DNA of 64,000 bases from Pteria penguin (GCA_035048485.1 CM068581.1:9375430-9439429); one strand, 5' to 3'; positions 24,050 through 35,355 are shown, numbered from the stretch's first letter. Numbers and translations are program-made. The notes: a model not told the origin generated them from the sequence alone.

Positions 24050-24118
24050 CACAGTTTTGTTATTGACCTGAATCACTTCATCTCCTTTCTCGATCTTCCT
24101 GCATAAATCAGCTGGAGA
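24050..24118 (-). CDS. CNK: CNK exon 7: PDZ domain core
   Basis: This 69-nt exon is exactly 23 codons in phase 0, [20 protein letters not shown] then KTV (residues about 253-275). The acceptor is TTATTTAG and the donor GTAAGT. It matches vertebrate CNKSR2 [23 protein letters not shown], the part of the PDZ fold with the GDEV turn that most PDZ domains share. It joins exon 6 (..GSIKDM) and exon 8 (VGWQL..) with no frame change. Confidence 0.93.
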
Positions 24119-24637
24119 CTAAATAAAGTACATATTAGTTTTTCATAAGGTCAAATAAAGAATATGTATGTTTCCTATTACATCAATTTTTAGAACAGAG
24201 TAAGTAGGTTAGTACTTTTTGGGGGTTTACTTTTTCACACAATTTCGGAGAAACTCGTGTGATGTGCCTAGCCATATTCCCTAATTCACAAACTTGATCA
24301 TAAGTATAGAAAATCATCATTTTAACATTAGAGCATTCCTGCCATGGAAACATTGAAAGCGGATGTTTAACTTAAAAAAATTCTGAACATATCCTCTCAG
24401 ATCTATGAACCATGAATTAATGGTTTATCGTCCTACTGCACTTGCAGCAATTTAGTTTAAACATATTTAATCATGGATATTATACAATAGATAAATACAT
24501 TAGATCGACACACATATAATATCAAGGGATCTGAAAAGAAGCAAAATGCTTATATGAATTCATTTCCCTAAAACCCTAAAACGTATTGATGCAATATTGC
24601 TATATCTGTGAAATATTTGCAGCAATTTAATGCATTT
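24119..24637. other. CNK intron 6 sequence, partly duplicated
   Basis: AT-rich. The stretch GTATTGATGCAATATTGCTA and onward (about 24,580-24,625) recurs right after the SINE (about 24,812-24,855), so an older tandem duplication predates or flanks the SINE insertion. Confidence 0.5.
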
Positions 24638-24649
24638 TCAGCACATTTG

Positions 24650-24797
24650 GTTGGTTTATTGGTGTTTTACGTCGCTTTCAACAATTTTTCAGTTATACAG
24701 CAACCAACCTCTTATACATAGTGGCACAATCCAGGAATCCAACCCGGATCGTCTGCGCCGAAAGCCAAGTGCTTAACCACTACACCAAGCCTGCCCA
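24650..24797 (-). mobile_element. tRNA-derived SINE with perfect 12-bp target duplication
   Basis: Read on the minus strand: a tRNA-like head with A box GCTTGGTGTAGTGGTTAAGC and a B box GATCCGGGTTGGATTCC, then GAGGTTGGTTGC, TGAAAAATTGTTGAAAGCGA, CGTAAAACACCAA and a short tail. It is flanked by TCAGCACATTTG at 24,638-24,649 and again at 24,798-24,809, identical over 12 bp. The middle of the body is shortened relative to the copies at 24,975 and 49,139. Confidence 0.9.
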
Positions 24798-24974
24798 TCA
24801 GCACATTTGAGTCGTATTGATGCAATATTGCTATATCTGTGAAATATTTGTAAGAATATAGCAAAATTACAAACTGCTGGTCATATACATGAAGGCTGCC
24901 ATAGTTGTTTCATAATTTTACTTCAGGTATCCCCAAGTTTTAATGAAATATTAATTACTTTGCCAAATCTCCCC

Positions 24975-25146
24975 CGGCAGGCTTGGTGTAGTGGTAAAGT
25001 GCTTGGCTTCATGGCTTGGGGCGCCGACGATTCAGGTTCGATTCCCTGGTTGCGCCACTATGTTTAAGAGGTTGGTTACCTCATGCTCCCATGTCCTGAT
25101 ATAACTGAAAAATTGTTGAAAGCGACATAAAATACCAACCAACCAA
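24975..25146 (+). mobile_element. tRNA-derived SINE, same family, opposite orientation
   Basis: Head GGCAGGCTTGGTGTAGTGGT, B box region ATTCAGGTTCGATTCCC, body GCGCCACTATGTTTAAGAGG, GAAAAATTGTTGAAAGCGAC and an (AACC)n tail. It has an extra CATGGCTTGGGG in the anticodon-loop region. A target duplication is not clear. It lies about 180 bp from the inverted copy, so the two could pair in an RNA. Confidence 0.88.
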
Positions 25147-25401
25147 CACCCACCCAAAAAAGAAAAAAATTAGGGTTAATAAACTAGAATTAAAACATGG
25201 TAAATTCTGTAACCAGAGACCTACATATTTTTTCATTCGGGCTTTTCATTCATTCTTTTTCAAAAGTTTTCAATTAGTGAGTTCTTAGAGTAAAGAGTGA
25301 CCTTAACAAAATTTTGGACTATGAGGTTGAGGGATCTGATTAATTATACTGACAAGTATTCTTTCAAATATGATACGAGTAAGTTATAAAGAATCACTCA
25401 C

Positions 25402-25461
25402 CATGTCTTTAATGGAACCAATAACATGCACCCCATAGTATGCTGACTGGATATGCATACC
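25402..25461 (-). CDS. CNK: CNK exon 6: PDZ domain, second strand
   Basis: A 60-nt exon of exactly 20 codons in phase 0, GMHIQSAYYGVHVIGSIKDM (residues about 233-252). The acceptor is TTATATAG and the donor GTGAGT. It corresponds to vertebrate CNKSR2 [20 protein letters not shown]. GMHI, preceded by EEL from exon 5, takes the place of the PDZ carboxylate-binding loop (GLGF-type), here in the divergent form seen across CNK proteins. Confidence 0.92.
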
Positions 25462-25893
25462 CTATATAACAAAAAGGACACTGCTCCACAAAGTAGCTTG
25501 GATAATTACAATGTAAGCTGACATAATAATAATCTACATGTTTACTGTTTACAAACACACTTAAATGTAGGTATTTTCAATCTGATTTCTAAGTTCTAAT
25601 TAATTACCATAAATTAGCATTGTGTGTAGTTGTTTTGGCACACTATTACCAGCTATGATTTCTTACAATGCAAAATGTATACCAGACACACTTATCAGTG
25701 CCTGGCCACTGGACCTACCCCTGACATGACCTTGAGGCCACTGGACCTACGCCTGACATGACCTTGAAGCTACTCCCAACAAGCAAACTCCAACACAAAA
25801 TATACATCATAGAAGTCATATAAGTATACATTGTAGGAATGTTTTGGTAGGTAAAAAATTGGAGTACATCAGAATAATCCATAAACTTTGGTA

Positions 25894-28012
25894 GATTAGA
25901 AACATAAAGAAACCCGAGTGCCTCTCAGAAACCACTCGACTTCAGAATATATAGAAACTGGAGTGCATCAAAGAAACCAGTCAACTCTGCTGGGTGTAAA
26001 AACTGAAGTGCATCAAAGAAACCACCTAACTTCAGTAAGTATAGAAACTGGAGTGCATCAAAGAAACCACCCAACTTCAGTAAGTATAGAAACTGGGGTA
26101 CATCAAAGAAACCACCCAACTTCAGTAAGTATAGAAACTGGAGTGTATCAAAGAAACCACCCAACTTCATTAAGTATAGAAACTGGAGTGTATCAAAGAA
26201 ACCACCCAACTTCAGTAAGTATAGAAACTGGAGTGCATCAAAGAAACCATACAACTTCAGTAAGTTAGAAACTGGAGTGTATCAAAGAAACCACCCAACT
26301 TCAGTCAGTTAGAAACTGGAGTGTATCAGAGAAACCACCCAACTTCAGTAAGTATAGAAACTGGAGTGTATCAAAGAAACCATCCAACTTCAGTAAGTTA
26401 GAAACTGGAGTGTATAAAAGAAACCACCCAACTTCAGTAAGTATAGAAATTGGGGTGTATCAAAGAAACCATTCAACTCTGCTGGGTGTAAAAAAACTGG
26501 AGTGCATCAAAGAAACCACCCAACTTCAGTAAGTATAGAAACTTGAGTGCATCAAAGAAACCACCCAACTTCAGTAAGTATAGAAACTGGAGTGTATCAA
26601 AGAAACCACCCAACTTCAGAAAGTATAGAAACTGGAGTGCATCAAAGAAACCATCCAACTTCAGTAAGTATAGAAACTGGAGTACATCAAAGAAACCATT
26701 CAACTCTGCTGGGTGTATAAAACCTGGAATACATCAAAGAAACCACCCAATTTCAATAAGTTAGAAACTGGAGTGCATCAAAGAAACCACCCAACTTCAG
26801 TAAGTATAGAAACTGGAGTGTATCAAAGAAACCACCCAACTTCAGTAAGTATAGAAACTGGAGTGCATCAAAGAAACCACCCAATTTCAGTAAGTTAGAA
26901 ACTGGAGTGTATCAAAGAAACCACCCAACTTCAGTAAGTATAGAAACTGGAGTGCATCAAAGAAACCACCTAACTTCAGTATGTATAGAAACTGGGGTAC
27001 ATCAAAGAAACTACCCAACTTCAGTAAGTATAGAAACTGGAGTATATCAAAGAAACCACCTAACTTCAGTAAGTATAGCAACTGGAGTGTATCAAAGAAA
27101 CCATCCAACTTCAGTGTGTATAGAAACTCGAGTACATCAAAGAAACCACCCAACTTCAGTAAGTATAGAAACTCGAGTGCATCAAAGAAACCACCCAACT
27201 TCAGTAAGTTAGAAACTGGAGTGTATCAAAGAAACCACCTATCTTCAGTAAGTTAGAAACTGGAGTGTATCAAAGAAACCACCCAACTTCAGTAAGTTAG
27301 AAACTCGAGTGCATCAAAGAAACCACCCAACTTCAGTAAGTTAGAAACTCGAGTGTATCAAAGAAACCACCCAACTTCAGAAAGTATAGAAACTGGAGTG
27401 TATCAAAGAAACCACCCAACTTCAGTAAGTTAGAAACTCGAGTGTATCAAAGAAACCACCCAACTTCAGTATGTTAGAAACTGGAGTGTATCAAAGAAAC
27501 CACCCATCTTCAGTAAGTATAGAAACTGGGGTACATAAAAGAAACAACCGAACTTTGGTAAGTATAAAAATTAGAGTGTATCAAAGAATCCACCCAACTT
27601 TGGTAGGTATAAAAATTAAAGTGCATCAAAGAATCCACCCAACTTTAGTAGATATAAAACTTAGAGTACATCAAAGAATTCACCCAACTTTAGTAGGTAT
27701 AAAATTAGAGTGCAGTAAAGAATCCACCCAACTTTGATAGGTATAAAAATTAGATGGCATCAAAGAATCCACACAATTATGGTTGGTATAGATACTGAAG
27801 TACATCAAAGAAACTAACCAACTTTGGTAGATATAGAAACTGGAGCACACCAATAAAACAACCCAACTTTGGTAGGTACAGAAAACTGAAATGCCTCAAA
27901 GAAAATACCAAACTTCAGTAGGTAAAGAAATTGGAGTACATCAAAATAACCACTAAACTTTAGAATGCATAGAAACTGGAGTACATCAAATATATCAAAG
28001 AAACCACCAAAC
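25894..28012. repeat. 45-bp minisatellite, about 47 copies
   Basis: The unit is AAGTATAGAAACTGGAGTGT, ATCAAAGAAACCACCCAACT, TCAGT. A common variant lacks one base (AAGTTAGAAACTGG, 44 bp), so reading frames slip and the many 60-116-codon open frames on both strands are repeat artefacts. The array decays after about 27,540. Each intact unit has TTCAGTAAGTATAG, a strong plus-strand donor look-alike. It occupies most of CNK intron 5. Confidence 0.95.
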
Positions 28013-28239
28013 TGGTGTACTTTTTTATTACTGGACTGAGAACCAGGATGTGTTTTCGATACTGCTTTATGCTTCATATGCATGAAGACACCCAACATGG
28101 CTGGACTGTGCAGCTTTGGACTCAAACCAAGGTAAGGGTCAATAGCAAAATTTAGAACAACACTTCAGTTAATTCTTCCATCTGAAATCCCCTTTAGATA
28201 CAGATTGATTTTCATGAAGTAAATCAAGAAATATATTAC

Positions 28240-28356
28240 TAATTCCTCTCCAGGCTTTTTCCTAATGGTCGCTAGCTCTAACGAGGCTGGTTGAAACATC
28301 AAGGATTCTGTATTACTTAGTGTCAGATATTCACAGTTATCAGCAAGCATGTGACA
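28240..28356 (-). CDS. CNK: CNK exon 5: end of CRIC and start of PDZ domain
   Basis: The exon is 117 nt, 39 codons in phase 0 (residues about 194-232). The acceptor is TTTTTCTTCCAG, and the donor GTAATA is weaker than the others. It reads CHMLADNCEYLTLSNTESLM then FQPASLELATIRKKPGEEL. The end matches vertebrate CNKSR2 AHLEVIQLANIKPSEGL, the first PDZ strand. The first half is the last helix of the CRIC region. Translation without splicing stops 22 codons later. Confidence 0.92.
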
Positions 28357-28689
28357 CTGGAAGAAAAATCATTTTGTATTAGACAATCAAAAGACTGAAA
28401 ACAAATTAATCACATACTCAAACTGTGAACTTTTAGTACTTAGGTGGAACAAATAGTTCCATTACACATGTGATACAGATTTTTATATTAAATATATAAA
28501 AGTTTAAGCTTTCTCTTAAATATCTCAAGAATATTAGAGCCTTGTACAATTTACTTTATAATCAAAGCACACAAAATAAAACTTATAGATTTACATGTTT
28601 TTATGTAATTTTAGCAATGATTGTTTACATGTTTTTATGTAATTTTAGCAACGATTGTTTACATACAAATATTCCATAAAACAACATAC
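28357..28689. other. CNK intron 4
   Basis: An AT-rich 333-bp intron. The only feature is a direct repeat of about 33 bp (TTTACATGTTTTTATGTAATTTTAGCAA) at about 28,590 and 28,623. Confidence 0.6.
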
Positions 28690-28819
28690 ACATTTGACAA
28701 TGTTATCCTCGACATCTGATTCAGTGCCGTCCTTTTGGCATGTTGTGATCAGATCCATACCAATCTTCACTATTGTATTTCTCAACAGTCCCATGTCATA
28801 GATAGATCCAAATGGTGCC
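28690..28819 (-). CDS. CNK: CNK exon 4: CRIC domain
   Basis: The exon is 130 nt: one base completing an Arg codon, then 43 codons (residues about 151-193). The acceptor is TTTTTGATAG and the donor GTATGT. It reads APFGSIYDMGLLRNTIVKIG then MDLITTCQKDGTESDVEDNI and VKC. It aligns with vertebrate CNKSR2 [30 protein letters not shown] and the following VYETENKIL, the helical CRIC domain (conserved region in CNK). It follows exon 3's ending ..VSWLDR, as SPF follows AWLDR in vertebrates. Confidence 0.93.
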
Positions 28820-30024
28820 CTATCAAAAAGCCCACAAGATAATGTAACAGTAGGACCAATAAATGGGCCTTAAATGTCATCTATGTGTAAGGGTAGCAGT
28901 GCATTACACCTTCTTCAATGTTTGTGTAAAGGATGATTTTGAAACATTTGAAAATTGGTTCATTCAGTCTTTCATTTAACTGGCAATTTAACCTTTGACA
29001 TCACATTTATGAAACTTTGTCACAATAATCATTGTTTATTACAACCTCCTTGAACCATGGACCAATTTCTTGGCAGATCCAGTCAAATGAGCTACAGCAC
29101 TCAACTTCTATTTGTTCTTAAAAAAGAAATCCATCAAAGCTTTTAAAATATATAACATACACTTTTGCAAACTTCTCCTAACACAATACACTCCCAGGAG
29201 CCTGAATTACTTACCTGGCAAATTCACAAAAAATTGAATCTCATTTCCCATACAATTAAATCAAAGGCTTGAAGAGCCACAAAGACGTCAAGCTAAATTT
29301 GATTTAAAGCTGTCAAAAGTAGCAGAAATTGACCAATCGTGTTCATCTCTTTTGTTGAATTCTGATAATTTTTGGAAAAAGAATAAAAATGAAAGCGTAA
29401 GGACCAACAGCCATATATCATAATAACATTTTATTGTTCTTCACGTCATTCTTGCAAAAATATGTCAAATGTCTTATCACAAAGAATGTACATGTGAAAT
29501 CAATTGAACACCATTGCCATTTTTTTTACAAAGATAGAAATGGACGAGTTGTTACCATTGCCTGTAAAATATGGAAGCCTTATGCTTAATTTGTTTTAAG
29601 ACAAGGTCAGGTCTAGGTTACAGTTTTTGTCTACGCTACTAACACTGACACTGACACTAGGGCCAATAGCTTGTATATATCGTCCAAACACACTAGTTAT
29701 TATTCGGTCGTTTGTTGTATGTGCACGTGAAGGACTACAACGCCATGCCGTTTGCCGTAATGACGCAAGCCAATTGTGCATCACAATCGCACTTTATCGG
29801 TTGATTTGGAATAAAATCTTCACATGTAAGTTGTACGTAATTTATTTTTCATGCATTCAGTATAAAATTCTGTCTTAATCCATGCTATCATCCTTTACAT
29901 CCGCATTAAATTTTGTAGGCGATTTGAAAACTTTCTCAGCTGCCAGTTTTATGCCCTCATGGGAACTTTTCCAGATATGTGGAAGACCATGTGATGTATG
30001 CACATGCTACTTCCCTTATAAGGA
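28820..30024. other. Start of CNK intron 3, no repeat identified
   Basis: Mostly AT-rich. The segment 29,690-29,830 is less so and holds TGCACGTGAAG (an E-box CACGTG), TGACGCAA and CCAATTG within about 70 bp. This could be regulatory or the edge of an old element. No exon signal was found on either strand. Confidence 0.4.
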
Positions 30025-32540
30025 AACAAGAGGCCCAAGTGGGCCTATATCGCTCACCTGAGTACCTAGATTATCAGTCATGCATGAAGGAAGAATTCAT
30101 TTATTTTTGCATTAATGTGACTAAGTCAACACAGATGTTGAAAATATGTCAAATTTTATTTCAGGCTAGAATAAAAAACAACACTTTTTTGCACATCCAT
30201 TCAGGTGATTTTGATATTAAGCATTTCCTTTGTCTCTGCAAGAAGTCATTCAGGGCAACAAGTTAGTCATTTTCTTTAGGTGGGGCCTTTTGTTGACTGA
30301 TTTCAAGTCTGGGTCATGAACAACAATTGTTTCAAATATTGTCCAGATCTAACTTAAAATTGCCTAATTTCATATGTTGAGTGTTGAGAAACATCTAAAA
30401 ACTTATTTAGATGTGTAAAGAAATGAAAAAAAATTTTGACCACAGCTGGATTTGAACCGCTACTCTCCATATTTCAATTACAAAGTGGTATATGTACTAT
30501 TGTGAGAACTGCTTTTTAGACATGGTGGCATTATCTGTTAACCAATTTGGATGAAATTTACCAAATTGATAGAGGACTTTTAGTACTTCATGTATTCTAT
30601 GTTTCATTAAAATCTTTCATGTGGTATAACAGCAGAAGTGAAAAATGTGATTGAATTGTTCCTATACACCCTCATTTGGAAGTCTTAAAAAATTCATAGA
30701 AAATCCAAAAATTGAGATATTGACAAAATTCTTTCAAAGTAACAATCCTTACCATAATTATGATCACAATAGTCCATAAGAAATCATCATTATCAATTAA
30801 CTAGGAAATATGACACTTTTTTCTGCATTGAATAACCAAGTCCAAAGAAATGTCGAAAAAAATTCTAAAATTTGATTTTGGAAGGGAACCAAAATGACAA
30901 TACATCTTCACTCATCCCTCTAGATCATTTCTATGCATTCTGTTTGTCTCTGTATACAGCCCGTATGAAAAAGAATATTGTTAAACGAGGGAGCTCTTTT
31001 GTGACCTACTCTTGACTATGGTGGCGCCACCTGTAAAGAGGTCTGGATGAAAACAACAGAATTTGAAGAGGATCATAAGTGACTTATTTCTACCAAGATT
31101 TATTAAAATCCTTCAAACAGTTTTGTAGAAAAAGTTGAAAATGTGAAAAATGGCCAAACCCCCCCCCCCCCCCTTTTTTTTTTTGGAAGCCTTAAACGTA
31201 AAATTCCTAATTTCATATGTTGAGTGTTGAGAAACATCTAAAAACTTATTTAGATGTGTAAAAAAAAAAAAACTACTCTCCATATTTCAATTACCAAGTG
31301 GTATATGTACCATTGTGAGACCTACTTTTAGACATGGTGGCATTATCTGTTAACCAATTTGTATGATCCGCACAAAAAACAAAACCTTTGAAAAGGACTA
31401 TGAGTACTTGCATCCTACCCAGTTTTATCACAATCCTTCAAGTTGTTCTGTAGATCAAGTTGAAGATATGAAAAATTGTCCCCCCCCCCCTTTTCTTGGA
31501 AGTCTTAAAAAATTCATAAAAAATTCAAAAATCGAGATATTGAAAAAATTCCTTCACACCAGCATTCCTTACCATAGAAATGATTAAATGAAACCAAATG
31601 AATGCATCAATGTTTACTAAAAGAAAATAATAACTCTTTAATGCATTAAAATAACAAAGTCCAAAATAAAAATGAAAAAACGTCAAAAATTTGATTTCGG
31701 AATGGAACCAAAAATATCAACACTTCTTCCCATATGCCTCTAAATCATTCCTATGCAGTCGGTTTGTCGTTGTATGCACCCGATCTGAATAAGAAGTTTG
31801 TCAAAGGAGGGTACCCTCTGTGACCTACTTTTGTCTGTGGTGGTGCCACCTGTTCATGGATCCTGACAAAGATGACCACATTTGTCGGGGACCTTGAGTA
31901 TTTGATGCATGCCAAGTTTCATTGAAATCCAGCAAGTGGTTCCGAAGAAAAAGTTCAAACTGTGAAATGTTTACACCAATTATCCAACCCCCCCTTTTTC
32001 TTGAAAGTCTTAAAAAATTCATAAAAAATCCAAAACATAAAATATTGAAAAATTTTCTTCGCAGTAGTATTTCTTACCATCAAAATGATCAAATTAAACC
32101 AAATTAATGCATCAATGTTTACTAAAAGAAAAAAATACCTCTTTTCTGCATTAAAACTACCAAGTACAAAAAAACGTCAAAAAAACGTCAAAAATTTGAT
32201 TTCGGAACGGAACAAAAAATAACAACACTTCTTCACACATCCCTCTAGATCATTCCTATGCATTCGATTTGTCTCTGTATGCCCCCGGTCTGAAGAAGAA
32301 TTTTGTCAAAGGAGGGTACCCTCTTTGACCTACTTTTGCTTGTGGTGGCGCCACCTGTTAATGAATCCGGACGAAAAACAACACTTGTAGGGGACCATGA
32401 GTTCAACACGCTTATCAAGTTTCATCAAATTCTGTTCAGTGGTTCTGGAGAAGAAGTCGAAAATGTGAAAAGTTAACGACGGACGACGGACGGTGATTGA
32501 TCACAATAGCTCACTTGAGCCTTTGGCTCAGGTGAGCTAG
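30025..32540 (+). mobile_element. Pearl/Helentron-like non-autonomous element, copy 2
   Basis: It is colinear and nearly identical with the copy at 3,590-6,164: same 5' AACAAGAG plus GGCCCAAGTGGGCC, same modules in the same order, and the same 3' hairpin GCTCACTTGAGCC / GGCTCAGGTGAGC, here followed by CTAG. Differences are scattered substitutions (for example CTAGATTATC for CTATATTATC), lengths of poly-C and poly-A tracts, a deletion of about 35 bp after the A run near 31,270, and a shorter GACGGACGACGG microsatellite. Both copies lie in the same orientation, antisense to CNK. Confidence 0.78.
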
Positions 32541-33045
32541 AAATGAGGCGTGGCGTTAGAAATTTTAGCGGGAAAATACACAATTACGCAAAAACAAGTC
32601 ATTCCTATTTACATAAAGCTAATTGGCTTTGTGACCAACATCTTGATCATTTAATGCTATTCCGATTGCAACCTAAGCTTTTTAAAAAGCTATGCTTGAT
32701 TAAGATAGACTGGAGTTACCTGCTCTGGCTTGCTATCGCTGCGCGAAGAGACAAATGACCACCGCCATTTTGTAGAGGTTATTCCCTGTCCAGCAAGTGT
32801 TATTTATAGCAGAGTCGGTAAAGGCAGATAAGAAGCTGTACACATTGCATGTAGATATTTTAAAAATTCGTCTGCAGTAGCATACACAGCATAGGTATAC
32901 AGTACCTGATGTAATTTACGAGAGGCTCGTGATGTTTAGCCTTGAGGATGTAATTAATTTTGTCGATATTTGTTGATTCTAGGTTACATGAATGAAACAA
33001 AACGAAATTCAGTGAGATAAAAATAACCAATAAAGTGTCACTTGA
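32541..33045. promoter_or_regulatory. Possible intronic control region with E2F-like and YY1-like sites
   Basis: Around 32,560 lies TTTTAGCGGGAAAATAC, an E2F-like site. Around 32,762 lies CCGCCATTTTGTAGAGG, whose reverse complement matches the YY1 core AAAATGGCGG. TGCTATCGCTGCGCGAAG lies between them. The stretch is more GC- and CpG-rich than its AT-rich surroundings. A 71-codon frame here has no protein-like features. Motif matches alone are weak evidence; it could also be the flank of a repeat. Confidence 0.25.
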
Positions 33046-33292
33046 ACCTACAGTACAGTCCAGGTGGAACTTTGAATGCCCACTGTCCACAGTAGGCAGT
33101 CCACCTGAAATGTCAGTGGGCATTAGGAGTGGACATTTACCTGAGCTATCAAGCTGTCCACTTACCTGTATGTTAATTCTAACTGACTCTTACAAGAATG
33201 TCCAGTGTCCAGTGGACATTTTTAATGCCCACTCTAAAAATGCCCACTGTGACCAGTGGCAAATTAAGTTCCACCCGGACTGTACTGTAGGT
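33046..33292. mobile_element. 247-bp MITE with ACCTACAGTACAGTCC terminal inverted repeats
   Basis: The ends are a 27-bp near-perfect inverted repeat, ACCTACAGTACAGTCCAGGT.. at the left and ..ACCCGGACTGTACTGTAGGT at the right, with one or two mismatches. The interior is built from short direct and inverted copies of ATGCCCACTGTCCA and TGGACATTT. No coding capacity; no clear target duplication. Confidence 0.85.
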
Positions 33293-35355
33293 CAGTCTCG
33301 TTATGAATTAGTGGTCACTTGTCTATATATTGCCAGTCTATATTTAGAATTCTATGAAATATTTTATTTGTTCTTTTTTAGACTGAAATCTATATCTAAA
33401 TATATTATTATTATCTTATTATTTATATTATAATATATATTTCGAAGATCGTGCAATAGGTTTCCATATTGGCGTTTATATGTCAAATTAGGCCTTGATC
33501 GCGTGTGTTACAAGCCTTCTACTACGATTTCTCCAAATAAGGCAATATGTCACATGGTCTTCCCCATATTTGGAAAAATTCCCATGAAGTGCGATTGTAA
33601 TTCATAATCAGCTTGTGTCATTACGGCGAAGGAATATTTTAACACACACAATGAGCAACAGAATAATACGTGTTTTAGGGCAATATATTGATAATTTAAG
33701 TTAAGCAGACCTATGCTTAAACCTATTTCTGTGCAATGAAATTTCAATAACAAGGATAACAAAGCCGGTTTTGCAAGAACTTTTACTACGTTTAGTACTT
33801 TAAAGAAGGTACTACTTTGTTACATGAATTAAAAAGGCGGTGCAGAGGTAAAATTCTCGTTGCCTTAAAAATATAATCAACGTTAAAGTTATTGAAAAGA
33901 AGGTCATATTTCAAGGTCAATGTCAATAAGTCAGAAGTCATTGTATATAAATATAAAACTCCTAACCATTACATTCAAATGATATAGCCAAGATAAGGTT
34001 TTTAAAAAAAATTAAGTAAAACTCCAAAGTCAAGTTCAGTAAGTCAAAAGTCATGGACCTAAATAAATGCACTGATCACATGGAATACATAAGTGAAATG
34101 TAAATCTTCTATCCTTCATGGTTAAAATCACAGAGTCCAGGTAAATGGTTTTTAATAGGATTCTGAGTTTTATATTACCGGTACATTTTTTTTTGGGGGG
34201 GGGGAGGGGAGGAGGAGAAGGGAATGTTTGTTATTTAAGCAAGAACTGTTGATAATTTGCTAGCTGTTGCAAGAATGATGCCATATTTCTTTGCTGCTGG
34301 TCAGGCAAACTATGAAGATTTTAATTATAATTCCTACAACAGTGATTTTTTTTCAAATCAGGTCTGTTATAAGGACCCTTCCCAATGAACATTTCATTGA
34401 ATTTTTCTCAAATATTGATCATCTTCCAAATGAAGTCTTGGCAACATTCAAAAAAGGTGAACATGTCATGAAACACAAAGCAGGCATTTGGAATGCATTA
34501 AAGTAAGCTATGTTTACTGAAACAACGTTAATGAGGTATAGTCAGATTTTACGGAACTTATAGGACACATACTGAGTCTCCCTCTTTCGAGAAAATGGGC
34601 TCTCAGTCTCCATTTTTAAATAAAATTCCTATGGGAATACTTTTCATCAAGTTTGAATTCAGCCTGTTGTTTTTGTTGAAAATGAGAGAAGTTAAACAGG
34701 TCACACCACACAACACTTGATAACAGACAAAAGGGGATGGTCATAAGTGACCATGAACCTTCAGCTCAGATGACCTCATTAAGATAACGGACAGTAGAGT
34801 TATTGTTCAGTATCAAATATTTGATAGACTTTCCAGAAGATGAAGAGAAGAAATTTGGTTTATCAATGATTATATAAATCAAGTGTTTAATACTTCTTAT
34901 CTTTTACTCCAGTCTTAAGAAATAAGTTTGCATTAACTGAATATCAACTGCATTTTCTTAAAAGTCACATTTGAAATTAAACTGATGTTTTAAAAGCCGT
35001 TTTACATTATATCAATAAATAGTGACACATGATTAAAATTTATAACACCTAGAAAAGTGACTGTCATGAAAGGTCGTGATGTGTGACATTGAACTTTGAC
35101 TCCAAAATTCATAAGCATGTTCATCAAAACAGTCTGCATCTGACAGAGAAATAACCTGTCAGTTGAAAACCTCTTTACTTATGGAAATCACAATCAAAGA
35201 GTTGATGGATAGACCAACACACAGACTAATGGACAGGCAAATAACATGATTCCTTTAGGGTACTCACATCAATGTGGACCCTAATAACAATTCTTTTGTC
35301 TACTTTGAATGATAAAGTATTTTTTGTTTACTGATTCAATGTTGTCTGCTATTAC
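33293..35355. other. CNK intron 3 remainder with old repeat fragments
   Basis: From 33,880 to 34,160 there are degenerate phrases of the AAGGTCAAAGTCATGG repeat. At 34,180-34,215 a short purine tract (GGGGGGGGGAGGGGAGGAGG) occurs. Around 34,740-34,790 lie remains of a hairpin end (GGTCATAAGTGACC, then CTCAGATGACC). A probable coding fragment at 34,369-34,503 is listed separately. Nothing else was recognised. Confidence 0.4.
34369..34503 (+). pseudogene. Fragment of a dispersed invertebrate repeat-borne protein
   Basis: An open stretch on the plus strand reads RTLPNEHFIEFFSNIDHLPN then EVLATFKKGEHVMKHKAGIW and NALK, ending at a possible donor (AAG|TAAGC, lacking the G of GT unless read AA|GTAAGC). 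The pattern 'LP..V...F..G.HV..H..G.WN' resembles a protein segment that recurs in many copies in mollusc and coral genomes, where it continues GIWSDM.IE. This recognition is from memory. It lies antisense in CNK intron 3 and no continuation was found. Confidence 0.35.

Noticed and set aside
25918..28125. Open frames of 60-116 codons on both strands (ETGVHQRNHPTSVSI and GGFFDALQFLYLLKL)
   Set aside because: They follow the 45-bp array. The 44-bp variant shifts frame, and the same stretch is open in three frames.
32543..32758. 71-codon frame (MRRGVRNFSGKIHNYAK..) as a small gene
   Set aside because: Starts at the very end of a mobile element, has no family resemblance and no splice or poly(A) context.
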